From NCBI GenBank assembly GCA_922989275.2, contig OV277871.1, positions 61,525,848-61,589,847 of the forward strand: a DNA stretch of 64,000 nucleotides, in the 5' to 3' direction. This document shows, piece by piece, positions 34,832-46,336 of this stretch. This DNA comes from Gari tellinella. Its lineage: Eukaryota > Mollusca > Bivalvia > Cardiida > Psammobiidae. Both the position numbers and the translations under genes were made by a program. The notes under the pieces were generated by a model, which saw nothing but the letters and a program-made list of their open reading frames with translations, was not told where the DNA came from and searched no databases. How positions within the stretch are numbered: the stretch's first letter is position 1; every line of letters starts with the position of its first letter.

Positions 34832-35705
34832 TAGCTCACCTGAGCTAGCTCAGGGTGAGCTTTTGCAATCCTTACACACTAGAGGCCACAATATTTATCC
34901 AATCTTTCGCAAACTTGCTCAGATTGTATATTACCATAAGAGTTCGGGTGAGTTTGATTATGGTTGAAATCTGACCAATAGGTCAAGAGTTATCAACCTT
35001 TGAATTGCTGAAAATGCCGTATTTAACAGTGTTTACACTCTAGAGGCCACTATTAGATATATCCAATCTTTCTCAAACTTGCTCTGAATGTATATTACCA
35101 TTAGAGTTCGGATGAGTTCAATTATGGTTGAAATCGGACCAATAGGTCAAGAGTTATCAACCTTTGAATTGCTGAAAATGCCATATTTAACAGTGTTAGC
35201 AATCTAGAGGCAACACTTTTATCCAGTATTTTTCAAACTTGTTCAGGTTGTATATGACCATAAGAGTTCAAATAAGTGCAATTATTGTTGAAATCGAACC
35301 CATAGGTCAAGAGTTATATGCCCTTGAATTGCTGAAAATGCCATATCTTACAGCGTTTATACTCTTGCAACTACAGTTTTCAATGGATTTTGATTATAGT
35401 CCAGTAAACGAAGTATATAGCTGTAAGTTCTCGAAGGAGTGCAATTATTGTTGAAATCTAATCATTGTGGCAATAGTTATCTGCCCTTGATATACTTTGA
35501 AATACCGAAAAGGCTTCATTTCAGTATTGTTAAGGCTCTAGTTATCTGCCCTTGATGTATTCTACTATACTAGAATAATGAGGTTGTATTCCAAATTGTT
35601 TACATGCTATACTACAAATTTGAATGGATTTAGATCAAAACGGGTGAAACAGAAAGGCAAAGCTATCAGGCTTCAGTACAACAGGTGAGCGATATCAGGG
35701 CCTTA
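34832..35705 (+). mobile_element. Family A insertion in family C, 3' tip missing
   Basis: It has the hairpin start tagctcacctgagctagctcagggtgagct, four core monomers and the 3' flank, stopping at gagcgatatcagggcctt inside the terminal hairpin. The CGTC tract is deleted. Confidence 0.9.
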
Positions 35706-36410
35706 GAGTTATATAGTGAAATTTTCGAACGTCTTCTTCTCTGTAACTAATATGGCCAGAGCTTTGATATTAGGTATGGTGACACTTCTAGATGTCCTAT
35801 ACAAATATTTTTTGTTCAAATGGTTCTGGTCCGTTGCATATCTAGGTCACAGGAGCTACAAATAGATTTTTTTCAATGAAAACTTAAAATATCTTCTTGT
35901 CTGAAACTACAAGGGCCAGAGCATAGATATTTGGCACATAGCATCGCCTACAGGTCCTCTATCAAGTTTCTTCAAATTATGTCCCTGGGGTCACAATTGG
36001 CCCAGCCCCGGGGGTCACAGTTTCACAAAGAGTTATATAGTGAAATTTTCAAACGTCTTCTTCTCTGAAACTAATATGGCCAGAGCTTTGATATTCGGTA
36101 TGGTGACACTTCTGAATATCCTTTACATATTTTGTTCAAATGGTTCTGGTCCGTTGCATATCTAGGTCACAGGAGCTAAAAATAGATTTTTTTCAGTGAA
36201 AACTTAAAAAATCTTCTTGTCTGAAACTACAAGGGCAAGAGCTTAGATATTTGGCACATTGCATCGCCTACAGGTCCTCTATCAAGTTTGTTCAAATTAT
36301 GCCCCTGGGGTCAAAATTGGCCCAGCCCAGGGGTTCACAGTTTTACATAGAGTTATATAGTGAAATTTTCAAGCGTCTTCTCTTCTGACACTAATATGGC
36401 CAGAGCTTTT

Positions 36411-37822
36411 ATTAGCTCAGGGTGAGCTTTTGCAATACTTGAATGTCCGGCGTCCGTCATGCGTCGTCCGTCGTGCGTCGTCAACAATTTTGGTGTTTAC
36501 ACTCTAGAGGCCACAATATTTATCCAATCTTTCTCAAACTTGCTCAGATTGTTTTTTACCATAAGAGTTCGGATTAGTTCGATTATGGTTGAAATCGGAA
36601 TAATAGGTCAAGAGTAATCTACCTTTGAATTGCTGAAAATGCCATATTTAAAGGTGTTTACACTCTAGAGGCCACAATTTTTATCCAATCTATCTCAAAC
36701 TTGCTCAGATTGTATAAGAACATAAGAGTTCAGATGAGTTCGATTTTGGTTCAAATCAGACTAATAGGTCGAGAGTAATCTACCTTTGAATTGCTGAAAA
36801 TGTCATATTTAAGGGTGTTTACACTCTAGAGGCCACAATTTTTATCCAACCTATCTAAAACTTGCTCAGATTGTATAAGACCATAAGAGTTCAGATGAGT
36901 CCAATTATTGTTGAAATCAGACCAATAGGTTGAGAGTTATCTACCTTTGAATTGCTGAAAATGCCATATTTAAGGGTGTTTACACTGTAGAGGCCACAAT
37001 TTTTATCCAACCTATCTCAAACTTGCTCAGATTGTATAAGACCATAAGAGTTCAGATGAGTTTGATTTTGGTTGAAATCAGACCAATAGGTTGAGAGTTA
37101 TCTACCTTTGAATTGCTGAAAATGCCATATTTAAGGGTGTTTACACTCCAGAGGTCACAATTTTTATCCAATCTATCTCAATCTTGCTCAGATTGGATAT
37201 TACCATAAGAGTTCAGATGAGTCGATTATTGTTGAAATCGGACCAATAGGTTGAGAGTTATCTACCTTTGAATTGCTGAAAATGCTATATTTAAGGGTGT
37301 TTACACTCTAGAGGCCACAATTTTTATCCAGTATTTTTCAAACTTGCTCAGATAGTATATGATCATAAGATTTCAAATAAGTGTGATTATGGTTGAAATC
37401 GGACTAATAGATCAAGAGTTGTCTGCCTTTGAATTGCTGAAAATGCCATATCGAACTGCGTTTAACACTCTTGCAACTACAGTTTTCAATGGATTTTGAT
37501 TTTACTTGCACACAAAGTATATACCTATAAGTTCTCAAAGGAGTGCAATTGTTGTTGAAATCTAATCATTGTGGCAATAGTTATCTGCCCTTGATATACT
37601 TTGAAATGATAGAAGAGGCTTCATTTCAGTATTGTTTAGGCTCTAGTTATCTGCCCTTGATGTACTCTACTATACTAGAATTATGAAGTTGTATTCCAAA
37701 ATTGTTTACATGCTATACTACAAATTTGAATGGATTTAGATTAAAACGGATGAAACAGAAGGTAAAGCTATCAAGCTTCAGTACAACAGGTGAGCGATAT
37801 CAGGGCCTTCAGGCCCTTTTGT
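36411..37822 (+). mobile_element. Family A insertion in family C, 5' hairpin arm missing
   Basis: It starts in the hairpin (ttagctcagggtgagct), then a gtccggcgtccgtcatgcg tract. There are about six 160-bp monomers, several sharing the private variant 'tttaagggtgtttacactc'. It ends agggccttcaggcccttttgt. Confidence 0.9.
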
Positions 37823-39239
37823 ATTCAGTATGGTGACACTTCTAAATATCCTTTACATATCTTGTTCAAATGGTTCAGGTCTGTTGCATATCTAGGTCAC
37901 AGGAGCTAAAAATAGATTTTTTCAATAAAAACTTAAAAAAAAGATTGTTCAAATTATGCCCCACGGTTAAAAAATGACCCCTTCCTGGACATAAATATTT
38001 ATCTCCATTGTGTCAATTATTCTCAGGTGAGCGAAATATGCCCCATGGGGCTCTTGTTTTGAGCTACAGCGATTTGAAAAAGGTATGTCAAATTTGGACT
38101 TTTTTTCTTAAATTTTACCCATTTAGAGTACAAGTTTTAGTAAAATCTATTTCAAAACAAAACAAACATGGTAATTTGGGTTTTCATTATTTATTTCATG
38201 TCTTCACATATAGAAACCAAATTTAGACAAAGCAGGCACTAGGTTTGAACAATATGGATCCTCGAATATCAAAAATATCCTTTTTTAGCTCACCTGAGCT
38301 AGCTCAGGGTGAGCTATTGCAATCCTTGAATGTCCGTCGTGCGTTGTCCGTCATGTGTCGTCAACAATTTTAGTGTTTACACTCTAGAGGCCACAATGTT
38401 TATCCAATCTTTCTCAAACTTGCTCAGATGGTATATTGCCATAAGAGTTCGGATAAGTTCGATTTTGGTTGAAATTGGACAAAAAGATCAAGAGTTATCT
38501 ACCTTTGAATTGCTGAAAATGCCATATTTTACAGTGTTTACACTCTAGAGGCCACAATATTTTAGTGCTGCAAACGGTAGACCATATCTCACTTATTTAG
38601 GGGGTCAACTGGTCCTTGCCTGTAAACATAGGTTTCTATATACCAAAATGTTCGTCTAAGCCTGTAGATATTAAATCCGGATGATGCAGTTGGCAAAGCC
38701 ATGGGACAACATCGCAATCCAAGATGGCGTCCAAGATGGCCGCCAAAATTACAGATATCACTCAGGTCTTAGTTGTGGGTACAATTATCGAAAAAATAAA
38801 CTTAATGTGCCTCAAATTTATTTGAAACGCATCAGCTATGTATTTTAAGCAAAGAATTTATAAATAATGGCATTTAAAATCAAGAAATATTTCAAAATGG
38901 CCGCCAAAAAAGCAAATTTTGCGTTTTTTCTCATGATAATGTAATTTTAACTGATGAAGAACTAAAGATACCTTGTTAATGGCACTGGTTTCTTTATACT
39001 TAAATGTCTGTCTTAGTATGTATGCTATGGAACCAGTTGTTGCAGTAAATAAAACTTGGGTTAAAGTAGGCTTTTCATGATTGTTTCCAAGATGGCGCCA
39101 ATTAAATATAAGCCCTACATATACAAGTGGACATTTTCATGTATAGAAAAACCTGAGCCCGTTAATTCAATTTTTGATAGAAATGGTGTTCTTGGTGAAG
39201 CAAGCAACACATCTGGCACAAATACTCCTAAGGGTTTTT

Positions 39240-40547
39240 TAGCTCACCTGGCACGTAGTGCCAAGGTGAGCTTTTAGGATCGCTGGATGTCCGTCGTCCG
39301 TCGTCTGTCTGTCCGTCCGAGCGCACGAAAGGTCCTTTGTTGGGTAGGGAGAACAATAGATTCCATTCATTCTGTGATTGCCCTATTGTTATTGTTGGGT
39401 ATTTTAGTGTACTGTTGGGTACTTTTAAACAAAAAATATACCCAACAAATGTCCAACTGTGAGAACGTCCGTCTGTCCGTCCGTCCACAATTGTTCGTTA
39501 ACACTCTAGCAGGTTCAAATCTCATTGGATCTTGATGAAACTTTGTCACAATGTTTGCCTCAATGAAATCTAGGTCAAGTTCGAATGTTGGTCATGTCCG
39601 GTCAAAAACTAGGTCACTAGGTCAAATTATCGAAAAACCTTGTTAACACTCTAGAGGTTACAAATTTCATTGGATCTTCATGAAACTTCATCAATATGAT
39701 TGCCTCAATGAAATCTAGGCCAAGTTCGAATGTGGGTCATGTCCGGTCAAAAACTAGGTCACTAGGTCAAATCTTCGAAAAACCTTGTTAACACTCTAGA
39801 GACTACAAATTTCATTGGATCTTCATGAAACTTCATCAAAATGTTTGCCTTAATAAAATCTAGGCCAAGTTCGAATGTGGGTCATGTCCGGTCAAAAACT
39901 AGGTCACTAGGTCAAATTATCGAAAAACCTTGTTAACAATCTAGAGGCTACAAATTTCATTGGATCTTCATGAAACTTCATCATTATTATTGCCTCAATA
40001 AAATCTAGGCCAAGTTAGAATGTGGGTCATGTCCGGTCAAAAACTAGGTCACTAGGTCAAATCTTCGAAAAACCTTGTTAACACCATAGAGACTACAAAT
40101 TTCATTGGATCTTCATGAAACTTCATCAAAATGTTTGCCTTAATGAAATCTAGGTCAAGTTCGAATGTTGGTCATGTCCGGTCAAAAACTAGGTCACTAG
40201 GTCAAATTATCGAAAAACCTTGTTAACACTCTAGAGGCTATAAATTTCATTAGATCTTCATGAAACTTCATCAATATGATTGCCTCAATGAAATCTAGGC
40301 CAAGTTCGAATGTGGGTCATGTCCGGTAAAAAACTAGGTCACTAGGTCAAATCTTCGAAAAACCTTGTTAACACTCTAGAGACTACAATATTCATTGAAT
40401 CTTCATGAAACTTGAACAAAATGTTTGTCTCATTGAAATCGAGGTTAAGTTAGAATGAGGGTCATGCCCGGTCAAAAACTAGGTCACACGGTGTACACGG
40501 TTACATGGTTACCAGGTGAGCGATTTAGGGCCATAGTGGCCCTTGTT
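39240..40547 (+). mobile_element. Family H hairpin/CCGT element
   Basis: It has the same start, module M2 (39319-39466), ~146-bp core monomers (here with 'gaaacttcatcaaaatgtttgcct') and end accaggtgagcgatttagggccatagtggcccttgtt as the copy at 33222. Runs of near-identical monomer pairs (39650-40380) show recent tandem expansion. Confidence 0.9.
39319..39466 (+). mobile_element. Insert module M2, copy 2
   Basis: Nearly identical to 33297-33444, with the same orientation and the same CCGT flanks. Confidence 0.85.
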
Positions 40548-41278
40548 TGTTTTCCAAAATGTTGCTAGCCACCTGAAAAATCCAATATGGCGGCCACTTT
40601 TTAAGATGGCCGCCATGTGAAGTAAAAAATCGTACACAATGTCAGATTTTCATGTGGCATTTATTTTTAAAGGTGAAATGCCACATTTCAAGTACACGGT
40701 ATGCTTAATATCCTTTGAATCATATTTAAAAGTCATAAATTGAACTGGAACACTTTTTATTGAAAATTGCCGCGATTTTATTATCTTGAAAAAGGTTTTT
40801 GCATTGATCCATAGGTTTGGTGGTATGCATACGAGAATTCTCATTTTTCACTGCCCCAATAATGATGAAATATGCATAAAACATGCATTCATGTTTTATT
40901 CATTCAGATACAAACATCAGAATTGACCTCAAACGGTCAAAAAGTCAAGAAATTAAATTGCTGTATACTCAAACAACTAAAAATACCATTATTACCAAAA
41001 TAATTCCTTCTCTCAAAACCGAATACATGTATAGAACGACTTCAAATAATACTTTATCTTTCTTGTTACAAATTGTTAGCAATAATATATATGTAAGTCT
41101 TAATTAATAAGGGTTTTAAAAACAGCACATGTGTTGAATAGAGTGATTGTCAACGCAGACCCAGGTTACACTGGTGACGCCCCTGCTGCTAAACTCAGCA
41201 TGGGGTCCAGAGTAAGGTTATTGTTGGTGTTCAATTATTGTAATATACATGTAATTGTCCCAAATGTTATCTAAACAT
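40548..41278. other. Interior of the 6.8-kb transposon, no gene seen
   Basis: It holds two copies of the atggcggcca/agatggccgcca motif near 40583-40615, then AT-rich sequence. The short frame at 40883 has no recognisable features. Confidence 0.5.
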
Positions 41279-41293
41279 CATCATCAACATCAC

Positions 41294-41324
<31 letters not shown>

Positions 41325-42365
41325 TTTAGTTTAACCAGGCCATTGATTAATCCTTCTTATAAGGGTGAGGCCTGGCTGTCCAGTCTAGAACGAAGTCTTC
41401 CTCTCCAAGCTTGGCGATTTGGTTGGTTTGTGTTTTCCAACTCGAGAGCTTCGTGGTCACGTTTTACAAGGTCCTCCAAAGATAGCTCTGGTCTGCCTGG
41501 ACCCAGCTCTGTTGTGATGTTCGGGCATCTGATTTGAGATATCCAGCTAGAGCTTCTCTCTACATAGCCAAGCCATTCCAGCCTAATTGATTGGAGGGTC
41601 TCCACAATGCCTCTTGTGTTCAGCTGAGATAACACAGAGTCAAAAGGAACATCTTCTTCTGGTTTGACTAGGCAGAATCATCGTATCATGGCTTTCGCAG
41701 CATACGTCTGAGTGTACTTGCTGATGTAGCCCATGTCTCAGATCTGTAGAGCATAACACTCCTTACACAGGCTGAGTAGACTCGACCTCTGATTGCAGAT
41801 GGCAGAAACTTGCTTGTCAAAATGGGGAGGAGCTCTCTGAACTTTTTCCAGGCAGACTTACTGTGTGTTATTGCTGCAAGCTCACCTCCTTCTCATGACC
41901 ACAGTATGTCTCCAAGGTAGCAAAAGTCTGTTACGACATTGAGATTTTCATTTCCAGCCTCTACCTCTGTCATAGGTCTACCATATGTTGGTCTGACTGA
42001 ACCCTCACAGCGTGGACATGTGTACTGTGGATCAGGTCTGAGTGGTCCCTTGATTCTACTGCATGTCTTATGGAACCACTTTAAGCAGTATGAGCAAAGA
42101 ATGATGTTTCTGTCCGTTCGACTTAAGCATTCTGGAAAGGGGTATTTCCCTGATCTTCTCAGTGAGACAATGTTGGGACCAGGGATCATTACTTTGGTCT
42201 TGTTTCTAGACTATACGCCCCTTCATTTCCATTCCTGTCTTCCAGATGGTCTGTCGCTTAGTCAGTGCTTCTAGAGGGGTTTCCATGACAGCCAGGTTAT
42301 CAGCGTAGAGGAGCTCTCATGGACAGCTGGTGTGGAATTCACTTGACAATGCTTCCAGGGCAGAA
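41279..42365 (-). pseudogene. Non-LTR retrotransposon, 3' end of reverse transcriptase ORF, decayed
   Basis: Read on the minus strand, the segment starts in a reverse transcriptase. The catalytic motif appears as LYADNLAVM, with Asn in place of the second Asp of YADD (about 42315-42290). It continues with a Cys/His cluster (CSYCLKWFHKTC...CPRC, about 42105-42030) and then FCYLGDIL. Next come SAWKKFRELLPILTSKFL and RGRVYSACVRSVMLYRSETW, and finally RLEWLGYVERSSSWISQI with GRPELSLEDLVKRD. These are typical of the RT C-terminal region in mollusc LINEs. Frameshifts and stops break it near 41690 and 42210. A (GAT)n tail at 41281-41320 marks the 3' end, and the 5' end is truncated at a tatacgcccc junction. 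It is dead. Confidence 0.85.
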
Positions 42366-42819
42366 TAATTATACGCCCCTTTTTATGTTAAATAGCTGCA
42401 CCTGAATTGACAGTATGTGCAAGTGCGGGAGAGCAGAGCCAAGGGTAACGGGGTATTGTGACCTGGATGGTCTGCAGATCGCACGGGACTCTGGATGAAC
42501 GATCGGACTAGATGAAGGGTTATGTATATACCCGAATCTAGTTGTATCCCATATTGGGATATGCGTATATATATTCGCTTATCACGATAAAAGATAGTAA
42601 AAGTATAGCCCCTCGGCCTTTTCTTGAATATTCATGAATATGGCGAATGCAAATCTATTCAGCTCAAAAGCTGAAACCGACTGGATAAGTGTTGTCTCTG
42701 TTAAACAGCAGGGACGAACGAATCTCTAAAATACCTGGAAGTCAGGAAAACGATAGCGTTCCTGCTATGCAGTGATTGCTACAAACATTGTGCAATTCAA
42801 TGCCATCACCAACTCCCAT
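42366..42819. other. Interior of the 6.8-kb transposon before the decayed gene
   Basis: It begins attatacgcccctttttatg, like a family D start, but no CCGT tract follows. The rest has higher GC content and may be 5' parts of the decayed gene, though I cannot follow a frame. Confidence 0.35.
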
Positions 42820-44512
42820 TTCATATAGCGAATTGACCAATGGGAACAGACCAACGACTAAAAGAGTATGCATGAAACCTCAATGATGGTAAGGTCCTCG
42901 TTATATTTAGTGGTGGTGATGCTGTGGCACAAGAGCTGAAGTATCACAAGTCATGTTTGACAACACTGTACAATATGGAATTGGCTTATTTATCATAGAT
43001 TGAAGCACAGGAAAGTTTTGATACACGTGAAAAACAAATGTTTCCACATGTGTTTTCAGAGCTCGTAGCATTCATAATGGAGACAAAATTGAGCGCAACA
43101 GGTCCTCTTGTATTTCATCTTCCTGCTCTTGTGACAATGTTTATGCAATGACTGGAGCAGTGTACGATTGACATCCAATCAAGATAAGATGTTCACTCGA
43201 AAAGACTGAAAGAAAGATTGTTAGCTGCAATTCCAGACTTGGAATCCCACAATACTTAGCGGAAATAGCGTTACTCTTGCATTTAAGACTGATATTGACC
43301 CAGTTCTATCTAAAGCGTCCATTCATTCTGGAGCAGCAACATTTCTTCTCAAGTCAATGCTAAAACACAAGTTCTCCTTTGATGGCAGGTTCAATGATTT
43401 GTATACATGCTAGAACATGGTGTTGATGTGAAGTAGCGATCAAAACCTGGAGCTTGTAAAACAGATTCCGCAATGGCACATCTCCTGCAATACAACTGCC
43501 ACAGAGAAGGAGCGTCCACGTTTCAGACATTATAAAGAACATGAGACACCATTTTCATTTTTTATTGGAACGTCTGTTTATTTGAAGACGCGAAGTAGAA
43601 CGCTTGTAGAATTGCCACATGAGAATGGACTCTCTATTATGTACAACAGAGTCTTCGAAATCATCTGTCCATCTGCACTCAGAAAGGTTATACATGTATT
43701 CACCATGCAGCATTAGATTAATAGACAGGAGCCCTCGCAGAGCCAAGTTACAGCATTTGCCCTGCTCAAGCTTCTGAAGGATTCATACAATTCATATTGT
43801 ATCGGATGTGGCGGAGAAAAGCAGCCATGGCTTGACTTTGAACCTTGGCGCAACAAACGGATAAAAGAAAATCCACAGTTCAACTACTGGTTCATTGTGT
43901 TGTCAATAGAACTGACTATTCTTTCAGTAATAAGGTCGTTTTGGGCTAATTTCAAGCTCTAATGCTAGGCATTAGCAGCATTCATCCGATACCTTTATTC
44001 TTCTCATTCAACGTCAACTATGCATGCTGGGTATCGGTGCACCTGAAAGAGATGCTTACCTTAGATGTTAAACGACGGGAAATTTGTTGTGTTTAAATCG
44101 AAGTGACCTTTCTCTGTAATGGCAATCGACCAGGCACATGAGCAGGTTAATGCTACAATCAAAGGAGGAGGGATTGTATGTGTGACAGAAGACCCTTCTG
44201 CATTAAGAAGATGGATGGTAGCTGGACCTAAAGTTTCATGCAGCACTTCATGAATAATATAAATCGGGCTGCTTACTAAACAGGATGCATATGGTGACAA
44301 TGTTTTGAGCCGTTAATGGAAACTGCAAGCCCTGCCGAATGGAGATGGACAAATCAAAGCAACATGTGGATGGTTCACTGTACCTCAACGGAACCAATAG
44401 CAGAGAGCTGCAAAGTTTGCAAACAGCTGACAAAGTGCGGGTGCAAGACTGAATGCATTTGACACCGCTAATGCTACAAAATGGATTTGCCTGTACCAAA
44501 CTGATCAGTTCA
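42820..44512 (+). pseudogene. Decayed gene of a multi-copy invertebrate Cys-rich protein family
   Basis: Many stops and frameshifts interrupt a plus-strand frame that still shows ordered conserved pieces. First is GGDAVAQELKYHKSCLTTLY (about 42915-42975), then HVFSELVAFIMETKLSATG (about 43048). Next are PFSFFIGTSVYLKTRSRTLV (about 43550), FNYWFIVLSIELTILSVIRS (about 43880) and MAIDQAHEQVNATIKGGG (about 44118). After these come VTEDPSALRRWMVAGPKVS and a C-terminal Cys cluster, SCKVCKQLTKCGCKTEC (about 44400). I know this order from abundant uncharacterised proteins in mollusc, cnidarian and fish genomes that end in a Cys-rich domain. The biochemical role is unknown to me. Its place between the arms of a 6.8-kb TIR transposon suggests a transposon-borne gene. 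Confidence 0.78.
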
Positions 44513-44559
44513 AGATGGGAAACACAGCATTTGACTTCAGTTTAAGTGAACTGCTTCGG

Positions 44560-45330
44560 AAACAGAAGTTTTGTGATAGAAAATGTACCAGAAACTCATT
44601 TTTTACGGTGTCGGAACAGGTTTTGGCGGCCATTTTGGAAAATGGTCGCCATCTTGGTTTTTCTACACAAGTAGTTATTTATCAGGAATATCATATGACA
44701 TGGTTTGTTTGAAATAATTGCCACTTTTCTGTGGTGACAATGGTTTATTAAGGATGGTTAACTTGAAATATCCGTCGGTGGCGACCATCCTGGAAAATGG
44801 CCGCCATATTGAATTTTTTTGATGGCTAACGACTGATACGAGGTAAGCACATCTTGGTGAACGTTTTTGCCAAGTGTCATGCTTGCTTCGCCAATTGCAC
44901 CATTTTTGCATTAAAAATATCAGTTATCAACAAAAAATATAGGATTTCATTAGTAATATACATAATTAAGTGAGAAAAAACCGCAAAATACGCCTCTTTT
45001 GCGGCAGTTTTGAATAAATTCTTGATTAAAAGAGCTTTTTATTATGAATTTAAAGTTCAATATTCATATTTTACGTGTTTCGAATACATTTGAGGCAAAC
45101 TTAGTTTATTTTATGGCAAATTGTACCCACAACTGAGTCCTAAGTGATATTTGTATTTTCGGCGGCCATCTTGGACGCCATCTTGAATTGCGATGTTGTC
45201 CCACGGCTTTGCTAACTGCATCAACCGGATTCATAATTTGCAGACTTAGACGAACATTTTGGTATATAGAAACCTATGTTTACAGGCCAGGACCAGTTGA
45301 CTGTCTGAAATGGTCTGATATTTGCAGTAC
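44560..45330. repeat. Right arm and subterminal motif cluster of the 6.8-kb transposon
   Basis: Inverted ggcggccattttgg, ggtcgccatcttgg, ggcgaccatcctgg, ggccgccatattg, ggcggccatcttgg and acgccatcttg words mirror the aagatggccgcca words at 38721-39100. The matching TIR arm begins at about 44965. Open frames on both strands here are shadows. Confidence 0.8.
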
Positions 45331-46336
45331 TATTTATCCAATCTTTCTTAAACTTGCCCAGATTGTATATTACCATAAGAGTTCAGATGAGTTTGATTAT
45401 GGTTGAAATCGGACAAATAGATCAAGAGTTATCTACCTTTGAACTGCTGAAAATGCCATATTTAAGGGTGTTTACACTCTAGAGGCCATTATTTTTATCC
45501 AATCTATCTCAAACGATCTCAGATTGTATATTACTATAAGAATTCAAATGAGTTTGATTATTGTTGAAATCAGACTAATAGGTTGAGAATTATCTACCTT
45601 TGAATTGCTGAAAATGCCATATTTAAGGGTGTTTACACTCTAGAGGCCACACATTTGATCCAATCTTTTTCAAACATGCTCAGATTGTATATTACTATAA
45701 TACTTCAAATGAGTTTGATTATAGTAACTGTTGTAATCAGATGAATAGGTCAAGAGTTATCTACCTTTGAATTGCTGAAAATGATAAATTTAACAGTGTT
45801 TACACTCTAGAGGCCACAATATTTATCCAAGCTTTCTCAAACTTGCCCAGATTGTATATGACTATAAGAGTTAAAAAAAAGGTGATTATGTTTGAAATCG
45901 GACAAATAGATCAAGAGTTATCTACCTTTGAAGTGCTGAAAATGCCATATTTTACAGCGTTTATACTCTTGCAACTACAGTTTTGAATGGATTTTAATTA
46001 TACTTGCACACAAAGTATATAGCTATAGGTTCTCCAAGGAGTGCAATTATTGTTGAAATCTAATCATTGTGGCAATAGTTATCTGCCCTTGATATACTTT
46101 GAAATGCTAGAAAAGGCTTCATTTCAGTATTGTTTAGGCCTTTGATGTACTCTACTATACTAGAATTATGAGGTTGTATTACAAAATTGTTTACATGCTT
46201 TACTACAAATTTGAAAAGATTTAGATGAAAACAGTGAAACTTGAAAGATTTAGATGAAAACAGTGAAACAGAAAGGTAAAGCTATCAGGCTTCAGTACAA
46301 CAGGTGAGCGATATCAGGGCCTTCAGGCCCTCTTGT

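Larger units (their letters stand above)
34450..38057 (+). mobile_element. Family C element holding two family A insertions
   Basis: The start is tagctcacctgagccaaaggctcaaggtgagct. The core has the cttcttgtctgaaactacaagggcca and catatctaggtcacaggagcta halves. The end is caggtgagcgaaatatgccccatggggctcttgttt. Its core breaks at 34832 and resumes at 35706 (agagttatatagtgaaatttt). It breaks again at about 36411 and resumes at 37823 (attcagtatggtgacactt). Confidence 0.88.
38565..45330. mobile_element. 6.8-kb TIR transposon carrying a decayed Cys-rich protein gene
   Basis: Long inverted arms lie at 38565-38945 and about 44965-45330: GTGCTGCAAACGGTAGACCA on the left against the reverse of TGGTCTGATATTTGCAGTAC on the right, then shared cctgtaaacataggtttctatataccaaaatgttcgtc. 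Inside are a family H element, a minus-strand LINE remnant and a plus-strand decayed gene. The motif aagatggccgcca, in both orientations, is repeated at least ten times beneath both ends. The gene's position between the arms suggests it is the element's own cargo. Confidence 0.85.
38286..46336 (+). mobile_element. Family A element split by a 6.8-kb transposon
   Basis: The left part ends ctagaggccacaatatttta at 38564. The right part resumes tatttatccaatctttctt at 45331 and runs through core, 3' flank and agggccttcaggccctcttgt. Intact copies read ccacaatatttatccaatc, so the break is within that word, with an imperfect 6-7 bp duplication (tatttta and tattta). Confidence 0.9.

Noticed and set aside
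41281..41320. Stand-alone (CAT)n microsatellite
   Set aside because: Best explained as the 3' tail of the adjacent minus-strand LINE remnant.
41939..42274. 111-codon plus-strand frame
   Set aside because: Antisense shadow of the minus-strand LINE reverse transcriptase remnant.
44061..44911. Minus-strand frames of 78-83 codons
   Set aside because: Antisense to the decayed Cys-rich gene and to the transposon arm; the plus-strand reading shows the conserved family words.
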